A stretch of DNA of 64,000 bases, taken from positions 36,989-100,988 of the forward strand of contig SVND01000001.1 in assembly GCA_015067075.1 (NCBI GenBank). The letters run 5' to 3'. The notes beneath the pieces were generated by a model. That model searched no databases. It worked only from the letters and a program-made list of their open reading frames with translations, and was not told where the DNA came from. A program made the translations under genes and the position numbers. The number at the start of each line of letters is the position of its first letter. Position 1 is the first letter of the stretch. Below, piece by piece: positions 27,712 to 36,337 of the stretch. This stretch comes from Oscillospiraceae bacterium. GTDB taxonomy: Bacteria; Bacillota; Clostridia; Oscillospirales; SIG530.

Positions 27712-27951
27712 TTAAAGACGAGGCATAACGCTTTCATTAAAAAATTCATCAACAGTCTCGGGCGTGACAGAGAAATGCTCCTCTTCGATCGCGACGTTTA
27801 CGCCTGTCTGGCACATGCCGAGGCAAAATGTACCTGCAAGTTCAATTTTTTCTCCAAGCTTATGCTCATCAATAAGCTCCTGCAATCTCTCGACTACGCG
27901 GCGAGATCCTTTAATATGACATGAGCTTCCGATGCAAACTGTTACTTTCAT
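27712..27951 (-). CDS. Thioredoxin-like [2Fe-2S] ferredoxin (NuoE C-domain type)
   Basis: 79 residues. The four cysteines of a thioredoxin-like [2Fe-2S] ferredoxin are present as CIGSSC and, 31 residues on, CLGMC. The spacing matches the C-terminal half of NuoE/HndA. It probably passes electrons to or from the hydrogenases of this operon. AAAGGA lies before ATG 27951. It is the first gene after the promoter at 28063-28092. Confidence 0.87.
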   Translation of the reverse strand: MKVTVCIGSSCHIKGSRRVVERLQELIDEHKLGEKIELAGTFCLGMCQTGVNVAIEEEHFSVTPETVDEFFNESVMPRL

Positions 27952-28062
27952 TTTTTCAATGTCCTTTCTTCTTTTCGGTCAAACCGAGTTTTAATATTTT
28001 CAGACCTGATGCTTAAAGCTTCACACAAAACGTGCGTTTCCATTGTCTCAATGCCGTGTATT

Positions 28063-28092
28063 ATTATATCACTTCCGGACGTCATAAGTCAA
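28063..28092 (-). promoter_or_regulatory. Promoter of the hydS operon
   Basis: Minus strand TTGACT (28092-28087), 18-base spacer, TATAAT (28068-28063), leaving a leader of about 110 bases before the ferredoxin gene. Confidence 0.75.
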
Positions 28093-28159
28093 TATGATAA
28101 TGTTATTTTATTTTTCTATTTTCTTGCCATTTTGTAAAGGTTTCTGCAAAAAACAAGCA

Positions 28160-28188
28160 TTGACCTTTTCTCTTTAATATGATATACT
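28160..28188 (+). promoter_or_regulatory. Promoter of the NYN-domain gene
   Basis: TTGACC (28160-28165), 17-base spacer, TATACT (28183-28188). Confidence 0.82.
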
Positions 28189-28219
28189 ATATATAAATAA
28201 ACAGCTAAGGAGGTGAAAC

Positions 28220-28981
28220 ATTACGTTATTTCCCCGCAAAAGCAAAAAAAAGAAGGCCGCTGTCTATATTGATTTCGAGCATTGGTACATTTCGATGATA
28301 AAGCTACACGGCAATCCGCCCGATGTTCTTTCTTGGTATCATGCACTGTCCGATGAATATGATATATCCGAAATAGTTTTTTTCGGTGATTTTTCCGGAA
28401 GTCTTAAAAGTGAGCTTGCCAAAATAAGAACGGTTACAAACAGCGTTATTGATACACAAAACGCAGGAACTCATTATAAAAAAGATTTTACCGATTTTTT
28501 AATGCTCGATTATATTTACCGTAAAAGCGTTGAAAGAAAAAAGCCTGATGTTTATATCCTTTTTACAGGAGACGGTCATTTTTCATCCGTTGTTACTTAT
28601 TTGCGCACCAAGTGTAAACGTGACGTCGTTATTTACGGCGTTGAAGGCGCAACGAGCCGTTTGTTAAAAAATGCGGCAACGAGCTTCCGTGAATTTCCCA
28701 CGGCAGAAGAAAAACGCGGATATTGCATAAAAGCTATTTTAGAAAATCTTTATTCCCATACACGGGCAAAAAACAAGCGCCTTACCTTTAAGGCTACCGT
28801 CGATAATGTATCAAAGCGAAGCGCTCTTGATGCCGCTTTAATTTCAGAAGCGCTTGAATATCTCATAAAACAAGGCTATATTTCCAGACGTCCGCTCTAT
28901 ATCAATCGCTCGAACCGTATTTTTATTCTTATCACCGATTGGGACGCTCTTATTCGCGACGGTCTTTGGACAGCAAAATAA
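28220..28981 (+). CDS. NYN (PIN-like) domain ribonuclease, probable ATT start
   Basis: 253 residues from an ATT codon. The acidic residues of the NYN/PIN nuclease fold are in AAVYIDFEHWYIS, KKDFTDFLMLDYIY and VYILFTGDGHFSSVV. The C-terminal 80 residues form a winged-helix-like module (SALDAALISEALEYLIKQGYIS). It is probably a metal-dependent RNase acting in RNA processing. The ORF opens after a TGA at 28214-28216 and holds no ATG, GTG or TTG before 28295. Initiation at 28295 would delete the first catalytic Asp. AAGGAGGTGA (28207-28216) ends four bases before ATT 28220, the usual start spacing, so I call ATT the start. Confidence 0.8.
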   Translation: MTLFPRKSKKKKAAVYIDFEHWYISMIKLHGNPPDVLSWYHALSDEYDISEIVFFGDFSGSLKSELAKIRTVTNSVIDTQNAGTHYKKDFTDFLMLDYIYRKSVERKKPDVYILFTGDGHFSSVVTYLRTKCKRDVVIYGVEGATSRLLKNAATSFREFPTAEEKRGYCIKAILENLYSHTRAKNKRLTFKATVDNVSKRSALDAALISEALEYLIKQGYISRRPLYINRSNRIFILITDWDALIRDGLWTAK

Positions 28982-29022
28982 AAAAACAGCGGACAGACTT
29001 TTGTCTGCCCGCTGTAAAATTA
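28980..29022. terminator. Convergent terminator after the NYN gene
   Basis: ACAGCGGACAGAC and GTCTGCCCGCTGT (one mismatch) pair around TTTT. It is A-rich on the left, with a T-rich run for the minus strand. Confidence 0.82.
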
Positions 29023-29928
29023 TTTATCAGCTTCATTGTCGAGCTTTTCGCCCTGCTCCTTTGTGCGCCACACAACAAGGAAAACTATACATCCGACAGC
29101 TATAAGCCCTGCGCTTATCCATGTCATCGCTTCTGTGAAAATATCCTTTTCCTGCTTTTCCACATGCTGCTGGATAGTTTCGGGGACATACGTTACCTGC
29201 ATATAGTCACCGATGAAATCTCTGTCTGCCACTTTGGTAGGTGTAGGAGTTGCAGGAACAAAAGGTTCAAGCTTGCTTCCGTCGCGGTTCACTATATCAT
29301 CCTTTGCCGCAGGCGTGCTTCCCTCGACCAGCGCTATACCGTCTGCCCAGATAACGCCTGTTGCGCCCCATAAATAGATTCCGCAGGTCGCGGCGTAAAA
29401 GTCAGCTTTGGGAGCCGTAAACGTCAGGCTCAAAAGCGTCCAATCATTCGTGCCGTCAAGGCAAGGCTCAGACTGAACGGTCAGCTCATTCAAGGGTACG
29501 TGATTTTGCTGATAATATTCAGCACCGAGATACACTCTTGCTCTGTCAACGTCCTGAGTTTTGACCCACGCCTGGAACGTATATGTCTTTCCCTTTTCAA
29601 CGGGCGCGTTTATACCGACGACAGTATGACGTCTGCTATCATCCTGCACTCTGTCTGCGCTGTTATCGATACGTACGGATGCATGGCCGAAAAGTCCTGT
29701 CTGATTATCAATGAATACGTTTTTTCCGCTTCCTATATCGCTCCAATAGCCTATTTTTTCGCCTTTAAAAGTATCTTTAAGAGCATCCGCGACATAAGAA
29801 TCCACAATAAACCCCGTCGATTCATCTGTTGCGCGAAAGAGGTTTTGCGCCGATTGCGCGTTTGCAGGCATAGCAAGCGAAGCGGCAATCAGTAAAGCTG
29901 ACATTATTCTCAGTACTATTTTTTTCAT
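29020..29928 (-). CDS. Membrane-anchored extracellular protein with CBM-like jelly-roll domain
   Basis: 302 residues. A signal peptide (about 1-24, ending PANAQS) is followed by a beta-rich domain (about 35-205). Its NGxFGHASVRIDN-like sequence and KTYTFQAWVKTQDVDRARVYL resemble carbohydrate-binding modules of the CBM4/9 type. A Pro/Thr linker (PATPTPTK) leads to a single membrane helix (about 268-288), ending in a charged tail. It would therefore sit outside the cell, anchored at its C-terminus, probably binding glycans. No catalytic domain is seen. It is divergent from rsuA by 56 bases. The carbohydrate role is inferred from the fold pattern only. Confidence 0.72.
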   Translation of the reverse strand: MKKIVLRIMSALLIAASLAMPANAQSAQNLFRATDESTGFIVDSYVADALKDTFKGEKIGYWSDIGSGKNVFIDNQTGLFGHASVRIDNSADRVQDDSRRHTVVGINAPVEKGKTYTFQAWVKTQDVDRARVYLGAEYYQQNHVPLNELTVQSEPCLDGTNDWTLLSLTFTAPKADFYAATCGIYLWGATGVIWADGIALVEGSTPAAKDDIVNRDGSKLEPFVPATPTPTKVADRDFIGDYMQVTYVPETIQQHVEKQEKDIFTEAMTWISAGLIAVGCIVFLVVWRTKEQGEKLDNEADK

Positions 29929-29984
29929 TACATCTTCTCCCTTTGGCTCGATATGTTTCTATTTTGCAAGAAAGGATCTTATAT

Positions 29985-30707
29985 ATGTCCGAAGACATAC
30001 AAAGACTTGACAAAGCCGTTTCCTCCGTCTTTTCCCTCACAAGAAGCGAGGCAAAAAAAGCCATTCGTGCAGGCAGTGTCACCGTAAACGGTGTTGCTTT
30101 ACGCGACGGCGCTTTGCAGGTAGACCCAAGCAAGGATGTTCTGGCACTCAACGGAAAAACAGCGCAGTGGCGCAAATTTGTATATATTATGATGAACAAG
30201 CCCGCAGGCTATCTTTCCGCAACGGAGGATAAAGCCTGTGCAACTGTACTCGACCTTTTATCGCCTCAAGACATCAAGCGCGGAGTTTTTCCTGCAGGCC
30301 GTCTTGATAAAGACAGTGAAGGCTTTTTGCTTCTCACCGATGACGGTAATTTTGCCCACGAGATGATATCGCCGAAAAAGCACGTACCCAAGCGGTACGT
30401 CGTGTCTCTCGATCACAGCGCTTGCGACGACGATATCGCCGCTTTCAAAAGCGGTATCACGCTCGATGACGGATACCTTTGCATGAGCGCAGGGCTCGAA
30501 ATATTGCCCGACTGCCGTGCCGCCGTTACACTTGTTGAGGGAAAATTCCATCAGGTCAAGCGAATGTTTGAGGCGCGCGGCAATAAGGTGCTTTATCTTA
30601 AACGGGTATCCATTGGCAATCTGCAACTCGACGACTCTCTCGCCCTCGGCGAAAGCCGTTATATCACAGACGAGGAGCTACTGCTGCTCAAAGGTGAGAA
30701 TGTCTGA
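29985..30707 (+). CDS. rsuA: 16S rRNA pseudouridine synthase, RsuA family
   Basis: 240 residues. An N-terminal S4 RNA-binding domain (RLDKAVSSVFSLTRSEAKKAI) precedes the catalytic domain with the active Asp in FPAGRLDKDSEGFLLLTDDG and the family motif VTLVEGKFHQVKRMFEARG. It isomerises a specific uridine in small-subunit rRNA. The start is ATG 29985 with AAAGGA; an upstream in-frame ATG at 29943 lacks a ribosome binding site. Its last 30 bases overlap the end of hemW on the other strand. Confidence 0.92.
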   Translation: MSEDIQRLDKAVSSVFSLTRSEAKKAIRAGSVTVNGVALRDGALQVDPSKDVLALNGKTAQWRKFVYIMMNKPAGYLSATEDKACATVLDLLSPQDIKRGVFPAGRLDKDSEGFLLLTDDGNFAHEMISPKKHVPKRYVVSLDHSACDDDIAAFKSGITLDDGYLCMSAGLEILPDCRAAVTLVEGKFHQVKRMFEARGNKVLYLKRVSIGNLQLDDSLALGESRYITDEELLLLKGENV

Positions 30708-31859
30708 AAGAATGTAGTTTGACACATACAGTCCGTCCGTTGTCAAACGGTAATGACCGTCCTTGTATTCCATATGACCGCTCTTTATGTAGCGGTCTAT
30801 TTTATTTTTATATACCTGATAAAAATCTCTGCCAAACTGCTTGTAAAAATCATCGGCGGCAATGCCTTCCGCAAGGCGCAGACGAAGCATTATATATTCG
30901 CATTTCAGCTCAGCATTCGTTATTTCCGCCATCTCACTTACAGCAGAGGTGTTTTCCTCCACCGCCTGTATATACTCATTTATGTCGCGCTTAAAAGCAA
31001 AACGCTGGTTATTTATAAACGAATGAGCTCCGGGACCTAATCCGAGATACTCTTTGCCCATCCAATACTTCATATTGTGTCTGCTTTCGTATCCTGCCAA
31101 TGAAAAGTTTGATATTTCATATCTGTTGTATCCCGCCATTTTCAGATATTCGCATATCATGCCGTACATTTCACGCTGCATATCATCGTCCGCAATATCG
31201 AGAGAATTTCTTTGAACATAAAACGGAGTTCCCTTTTCTATGGACAAGCCATAGCAGGAAATATGCTGCGGATTTAGTCGAAGCAGTCTTTTTATACTCA
31301 TTTCAAGAGTTTCTAAAGTCTGCCCCGGGATACCGTACATCAAATCAACGCTTATATTTTCAAAGCCGACTTTTCTTGCCTCGTTTACAGCTATCTGTGT
31401 GTCTTCAAAGGTATGTATTCTTCCAAGCGAAGAAAGCTCTCTGTTTACGGCACTTTGCGCACCGATGGAAAGCCTATTTACGCCGAGGTTATACAGCTTT
31501 TTAAGCATCGTTTTGTCTACCGTGCCCGGATTTGCCTCAACAGTCCATTCAGCATCCTCATCAATGTCAAAGCATTTTATCATATGCTTGAAAAGGCGTT
31601 TAAGCTGTTTTGTACCGAGCCAAGTAGGTGTTCCGCCGCCAACGTAGACCGTATCTATGAACGTGCCTTCAAGCTGCGAGCTGTAGTCGTCCATGTGAGT
31701 TATCAGCGCATCGGTATACCTTTTCATAAGCTGTTCATTCGCCGTATCTATTGAGTAAAAATCACAATAAGGGCACTTTTGTCTGCAAAAAGGAATATGC
31801 AGATACAGCGCCGTTACATCGCTTTTATTTGGTTTAAGTCTTGCTCTTGAAAATGCCAT
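30678..31859 (-). CDS. hemW: Radical SAM heme chaperone HemW
   Basis: 393 residues. The radical SAM cysteines are in CRQKCPYCDFYSID, with the GGGTPTW glycine-rich motif for SAM after them and the HemW-type HNMKYWMGKEYLGLGPGAHSF. The C-terminal domain (FYKQFGRDF) is shared with coproporphyrinogen dehydrogenase. HemW is thought to deliver heme to client proteins rather than act as HemN. It is convergent with rsuA, and it follows the metal exporter gene in the same direction with a 30-base gap. Confidence 0.92.
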   Translation of the reverse strand: MAFSRARLKPNKSDVTALYLHIPFCRQKCPYCDFYSIDTANEQLMKRYTDALITHMDDYSSQLEGTFIDTVYVGGGTPTWLGTKQLKRLFKHMIKCFDIDEDAEWTVEANPGTVDKTMLKKLYNLGVNRLSIGAQSAVNRELSSLGRIHTFEDTQIAVNEARKVGFENISVDLMYGIPGQTLETLEMSIKRLLRLNPQHISCYGLSIEKGTPFYVQRNSLDIADDDMQREMYGMICEYLKMAGYNRYEISNFSLAGYESRHNMKYWMGKEYLGLGPGAHSFINNQRFAFKRDINEYIQAVEENTSAVSEMAEITNAELKCEYIMLRLRLAEGIAADDFYKQFGRDFYQVYKNKIDRYIKSGHMEYKDGHYRLTTDGLYVSNYILSDILTFEQQ

Positions 31860-31889
31860 TTTCTCGCTCGCTTTTAATTACTGATTATT

Positions 31890-32765
31890 TTATATACCAA
31901 TTATATGCAGTATTACACCTACAACGCAGGAGAAAGCATAAAGCAGTCCTGCAATTGTAAGATTTTGCTTAACACTTTTATTTGCTTTGAAAAGCACAAG
32001 CATTCCAACGCCTGCGCCTGTGCAAAGGCCCGCTATAACGGAGCCGAAGCTGAGCGCTCCCTCCGCATAGAGTCCCGTTAAAAATACGGAAGAGGCGCAG
32101 TTTGGAATAAATCCTATAAGTGCCGCAACTACGGGCTGAAAAATAGAATTTCCGAGAAAAATCGTTTTTGTGCCTTCAAGCCCAACAGCTTCTATTATCA
32201 TATTCAGCCCTGCAGTTATAGCAAAAATAAACAGCCAAGTGCTGAGCGTGTGTAAAACCACAGATTTCCACATCTTTCCGTGGCTATGCTTGCAGCTATG
32301 ACAACTCTCATGCTCATGTCCGTGGACGTCCTCGACCACAGGCTTTGCAAGCTTCGCCAAAGGAGTTTTTGTAAAAAGAAATTCAAAAAGATAGCCTGCA
32401 ATTATACCCAAAACAACTTTTGTCGCTATAAGTAAAAGTATTTTACCGAAATGCTTCGGATTTGCAAGCAAAATGGGTACTGCTTCATCCGAGGTAGAGA
32501 TAAACACCGCCGCAAGCACACCTATGCTTACTATTCTTCCCGAATAGAGATTCGCCGCCGCAACCGAAAAGCCGCATTGGGGCACCGCTCCTAAAACAGC
32601 TCCTATAAAAGGTCCGAAAACACCTGCTTTTTTTATGGCGTGCTCCGCTTTATGAGACGTGCTGTTCTCTAATATCTCCATCAGTAAATATGCGATAAAA
32701 AGAAAAGGCAGCATTTTCAAGCAGTCTTTAGCCGCATGTAAAAGAGAGTGAATAACAAATTCCAT
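31890..32765 (-). CDS. Putative manganese/heavy-metal exporter (ArsP_2-like)
   Basis: 291 residues, eight to ten membrane helices with two similar halves: GVFGPFIGAVLGAVPQCGFSV in the first, FQPVVAALIGFIPNCASSV in the second, each with a P-x-C/P-N-C bend. The central cytoplasmic loop is His/Cys-rich (HGHEHESCHSCKHSHGK), a probable metal site. The layout matches the 'putative manganese transporter' family (PF11449). The start is ATG 32765 with GGGAGG; the longer reading from 32813 would overlap the upstream M20 gene. The ion is not proven. Confidence 0.83.
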   Translation of the reverse strand: MEFVIHSLLHAAKDCLKMLPFLFIAYLLMEILENSTSHKAEHAIKKAGVFGPFIGAVLGAVPQCGFSVAAANLYSGRIVSIGVLAAVFISTSDEAVPILLANPKHFGKILLLIATKVVLGIIAGYLFEFLFTKTPLAKLAKPVVEDVHGHEHESCHSCKHSHGKMWKSVVLHTLSTWLFIFAITAGLNMIIEAVGLEGTKTIFLGNSIFQPVVAALIGFIPNCASSVFLTGLYAEGALSFGSVIAGLCTGAGVGMLVLFKANKSVKQNLTIAGLLYAFSCVVGVILHIIGI

Positions 32766-32787
32766 TAAAAGCCTCCCACAGCTTATT

Positions 32788-34080
32788 TCAAATGCCTTCG
32801 CAAATTGCGGCAAGCAATATTTTTATCGCAAACGGCAACACTTTTTCATCAAAATCAAACATACTGTTATGATGCGCCTCGGCGAGCTCCGTTCCCCACA
32901 TCATATAGCAAGCAACACCGCCTCTTTTTTGTACCGCATCCATCATCCACGACACATCCTCCGATGCGCCGAAAACACCTTTTTCTTTTATCTTTTCCGC
33001 TAAATTATATTTTCTTGCAACAGCACACAGCTTTTTCTCAAGGGATTCATCGCCGTTTGCACCCATTGCCGCGCCGAAAACAGTCGTTTCAACCTGCACA
33101 CCGTACATCATCGCCGCCGCTTCGCAAACTCTTTTTATGTTATCGCTCAGCTCATCGCAAAGCTCTGTAGTCATTGCTCTGCCTTCTATTTTCATCTCGG
33201 CTCTTTCAGGGATAACATTCGCCACCGTGCCCGCATGGAGTGTGCCGACATTAACTCTTGCCATTCCGCGGCTATCCTGTACTAGCGGATATACGTTCAG
33301 CGCCGCACTTGCCGCCGCAAGAAGAGCATTTTTTCCTCTTTCAGGCGCAGCTGCCGCATGGGCGCTTTTCCCTTTAAACACCACTTTTTGCTTTGCCGTC
33401 GCAAAGAAACCGCCTGTGTTTGCTACAAGCAGTCCGTTTTCCTTTGCGTTAAGCCCAATATGACCGGACAAAAGCACGTCTACGTCGTCAAAAAAACCGC
33501 TTTCCATCATTGCGCGCGCGCCGCAGACGCCTTCCTCGGCAGGCTGAAAAACAAGCTTTACCTTTCCGCAGAAGCTATCCTTATTTTCATTCAATATCCG
33601 TGCGCAAATAAGCCCTATCGCCGTATGTCCGTCATGGCCGCAGGCATGGCAAGCACCGTCATTGACTGAGGCAAAGCCCTCCGTCCAAGGACGGTGGCTC
33701 CCCGTCTTCGACTCCGTCAGCGTTAAAGCATCTATATCGAAACGCAGTGCATACGTCTTTCCCGGCTTTCCGCTGTCTATCACAGCAGTCACGCCCGTAA
33801 AATCGCCGATTTCCTCAATCAGCGCTTTCGGTACACCCTGCTCCTCAGCGCGCTTTTTCGCTTTTTCAAGCTTTTCCTTTTCAGGCCTGTTATACGCAAA
33901 CTGCTCCGCCATATTTCCGACTCCAAGCTTGCAGGGCACGCCTATTCGGCGCAAATATTGAGCTATCTGCGCCGTCGTTCTGTATTCACACCATGCATCC
34001 TCTGCAAATTTATGAAAATCTCTGCGAAGTTTTGATGCCTCGTCTGCATATGCCTGCACAGCACTGAAAATACGTTCCAT
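32788..34080 (-). CDS. M20-family amidohydrolase
   Basis: 430 residues. Zinc-site residues are in ACHACGHDGHTAIG, FQPAEEGVCGARAM and LSGHIGL; the dimerisation domain contains KGKSAHAAAAPERGKNAL, and AHHNSMFDFDE carries the final metal-binding His near the C-terminus. The layout is closest to AbgB-like N-acyl amino acid or aminobenzoyl-glutamate hydrolases. It lies 17 bases after the cyclophilin gene and 22 before the metal exporter, so it is part of the same transcript. The substrate is unknown. Confidence 0.88.
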   Translation of the reverse strand: MERIFSAVQAYADEASKLRRDFHKFAEDAWCEYRTTAQIAQYLRRIGVPCKLGVGNMAEQFAYNRPEKEKLEKAKKRAEEQGVPKALIEEIGDFTGVTAVIDSGKPGKTYALRFDIDALTLTESKTGSHRPWTEGFASVNDGACHACGHDGHTAIGLICARILNENKDSFCGKVKLVFQPAEEGVCGARAMMESGFFDDVDVLLSGHIGLNAKENGLLVANTGGFFATAKQKVVFKGKSAHAAAAPERGKNALLAAASAALNVYPLVQDSRGMARVNVGTLHAGTVANVIPERAEMKIEGRAMTTELCDELSDNIKRVCEAAAMMYGVQVETTVFGAAMGANGDESLEKKLCAVARKYNLAEKIKEKGVFGASEDVSWMMDAVQKRGGVACYMMWGTELAEAHHNSMFDFDEKVLPFAIKILLAAICEGI

Positions 34081-34097
34081 TACTCGTCTCTTTTCGT

Positions 34098-34568
34098 TTA
34101 GATAATGCGGATAGTCTTAATTCTTTGATCCTCTATAGGTCTGTCATTTCTGTCTGTTTTTGTTGCTGCAATAAGGTCAACGACCTCCATGCCTTCCGTT
34201 ACCTTGCCAAAAGCCGCATACTGACCGTCAAGGAACTCGCCATCCTCGTGCATAATGAAAAACTGGGAGCTTGCGGAGTCGGGATGCTGTGCTCTCGCCA
34301 TGGAGATAACGCCGCGCTTATGGGATATGGGATTTGCGTGACCGTTCATGATAAATTCGCCCACGATATTATCCTTCGCGCCGCCCATGCCTGTTCCCGT
34401 GGGGTCACCGCCCTGGATCATAAAGCCCGCAATTACTCTATGGAAAATAAGTCCGTCATAAAAGTTTTCGGAAACAAGCTTTTCAAAGTTGGCAACCGTC
34501 TTCGGTGCCGCTTCGGGATAAAGCTCAAGCTTTATAATTCCGCCGTTTTCCATTTCAATCTGTATCAT
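34098..34568 (-). CDS. Cyclophilin-type peptidyl-prolyl isomerase
   Basis: 156 residues, cytoplasmic, with the whole fold and no signal peptide. The active-site stretch FHRVIAGFMIQGGDPTGTG is intact, as are ISMARAQHPDSASSQFFI and the YAAFGKVTEG strand. It catalyses cis-trans proline isomerisation in folding. It is downstream of wecB by 27 bases. Confidence 0.94.
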   Translation of the reverse strand: MIQIEMENGGIIKLELYPEAAPKTVANFEKLVSENFYDGLIFHRVIAGFMIQGGDPTGTGMGGAKDNIVGEFIMNGHANPISHKRGVISMARAQHPDSASSQFFIMHEDGEFLDGQYAAFGKVTEGMEVVDLIAATKTDRNDRPIEDQRIKTIRII

Positions 34569-34595
34569 TTTACATTTCTCCGTTTCATTTATAGA

Positions 34596-35687
34596 TCAAT
34601 CGTTTTCAAGCGCATCTGCAATTCTTACGCAGGCAAGACCGTCTCCGTAGGGATTTGATGCATGAGCCATCTTATCATATTCCGCTTTATCCGTAAGAAG
34701 CGTGCGGAAAACGCTGTAAATAGTCTCTTCCTCTGTGCCCACAAGCTTAAGTGTGCCTGCCGCAATACCCTCGGGGCGTTCAGTCGTGTCGCGCATAACG
34801 AGCACGGGCTTTCCAAGTGAGGGAGCTTCCTCCTGTATACCGCCGCTATCTGTGATAATGAGATAAGAGCGAGCAAGGAAATTATGAAAATCAACAACGT
34901 CCAAAGGCTCAATTATTCTTATTCTGTCACAGCCTGCAAGCTCCTGATTTGCCGCTTCACGCACAACAGGATTAAGATGTATGGGATACACCGCTTTTAC
35001 ATCAGGCGTTTCGTCAATAATACGTCTTATTGCACGGAACATATTATGCATGGGCTGACCGAGATTTTCCCTTCTATGAGCGGTTATAACAATAAGTCTG
35101 CTGTCTGCCGCCCAATCAAGCACGGGATGGGTATAGTCAGAGCGCACAGTTGTTTTCAGTGCATCTATCGCTGTGTTACCCGTAACGTATATTTTTCCGC
35201 CGTGCTTTCCATCCACAAGGTTCTTTTTTGAAAGCTCCGTCGGCGCAAAATTGTATTTTGCAATTATGCTGACAGCCTGTCTGTTAAACTCCTCAGGATA
35301 GGGAGAATATATATCATGTGTACGAAGTCCTGCTTCAACGTGGCCTACGGGCACCTGCATATAAAAGCACGCCAAAGAAGCGGCAAAGCTTGTGGATGTA
35401 TCACCGTGGACAAGCACAACGTCAGGCTTTTCAGCTTCAAGCACCGTTTTCAGCTTTTCAAGCACACTTACAGTTATGTCAAACAGTGTCTGACGCTCCT
35501 TCATGATCGCAAGATCATAATCAGGCACAACACCAAAAACCTCAAGCACGCTGTCCAGCATTTGTCTATGCTGTCCCGTTACGCATACTATAGTTTTAAT
35601 ACCTGAGCGTGATTTCAGCTCGTTCACCAAAGGGCACATTTTTATTGCTTCCGGTCTTGTACCGAAAACAAGCATCACTTTTTTCAT
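34596..35687 (-). CDS. wecB: UDP-N-acetylglucosamine 2-epimerase (non-hydrolysing)
   Basis: 363 residues. Family motifs are FGTRPEAIKMCPLV, VTGQHRQML, HGDTSTSFAASLA, HVEAGLRT, TAHRRENLG and ITDSGGIQEEAPSLGKPVL. It makes UDP-ManNAc for wall teichoic acid or capsule linkage units. It is nine bases after the DUF47 gene and 27 before the cyclophilin. No other wall-polymer gene is nearby, which is common in Clostridia. Confidence 0.95.
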   Translation of the reverse strand: MKKVMLVFGTRPEAIKMCPLVNELKSRSGIKTIVCVTGQHRQMLDSVLEVFGVVPDYDLAIMKERQTLFDITVSVLEKLKTVLEAEKPDVVLVHGDTSTSFAASLACFYMQVPVGHVEAGLRTHDIYSPYPEEFNRQAVSIIAKYNFAPTELSKKNLVDGKHGGKIYVTGNTAIDALKTTVRSDYTHPVLDWAADSRLIVITAHRRENLGQPMHNMFRAIRRIIDETPDVKAVYPIHLNPVVREAANQELAGCDRIRIIEPLDVVDFHNFLARSYLIITDSGGIQEEAPSLGKPVLVMRDTTERPEGIAAGTLKLVGTEEETIYSVFRTLLTDKAEYDKMAHASNPYGDGLACVRIADALEND

Positions 35688-35696
35688 ATCGTTTCC

Positions 35697-36320
35697 TTAA
35701 CTGTTTTTCATTATAACGCTCTCGATGATATCTGCAACGTGCTCACACGTATCGCAAGAGAGCTCAAGATATTTATACGCTTCCTTCCAAGCCATTACGG
35801 AATATGGATCGGATTTTTCAGTGAAAAGCTGGCGGATGTACGCCGTATAAAGTCGGTCGCCTTCTTCTTCCAATCTGTTTATTTCAATAATAAGACCGTT
35901 CAAAAGCTTCGACTTTTTGAAGTTGCGGAATTCCTTCATCGTCTGCAAAAGCATATCACAGCATTTTACGATAAGCTTTGAAAATTCCACAGCGCTGGGA
36001 TATATATCAACGATATTGTACATATAGAAGCAACGAAGAACATCTTCGATCGTATCCGTTACGTTGTCGATCTCGTTGGCGAGAAGATTGATATCCTCAC
36101 GGTCAAGGGGAGGAAGAAATTCATGTGCCAGCTTGTCCATAAGCTCGTGCTTTGACACGTCGGCATCATGCTCAATTTTATGCATCTGCTCTATGCGCAC
36201 AGAAAGAGTTTTTTCATCATAGCTTTCAAAAACCTCCTGTAAAAGCTGTGCCGCGCGGCATGAATATTCGCTTTGCTTTACAAATGCGTCGTAATAAAAC
36301 ATATCTCTATTGTTTGCCAT
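35697..36320 (-). CDS. DUF47 (PhoU-like) accessory protein of Pit
   Basis: 207 residues, all helical, with the PhoU-like repeats HDADVSKHELMDKL and LANEIDNVTDTIEDVLRCF rich in metal-binding acidic residues. DUF47 proteins pair with Pit phosphate transporters and probably regulate them. Here the gene follows pit by 17 bases, matching that pairing. AAGGAG precedes ATG 36320. Confidence 0.92.
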   Translation of the reverse strand: MANNRDMFYYDAFVKQSEYSCRAAQLLQEVFESYDEKTLSVRIEQMHKIEHDADVSKHELMDKLAHEFLPPLDREDINLLANEIDNVTDTIEDVLRCFYMYNIVDIYPSAVEFSKLIVKCCDMLLQTMKEFRNFKKSKLLNGLIIEINRLEEEGDRLYTAYIRQLFTEKSDPYSVMAWKEAYKYLELSCDTCEHVADIIESVIMKNS

Positions 36321-36337
36321 AATATATTATCTCCTTA

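Noticed and set aside
28295..28981. ATG 28295 as the start of the NYN gene
   Set aside because: It lies 82 bases after the only strong ribosome binding site and would remove the first catalytic Asp and strand.
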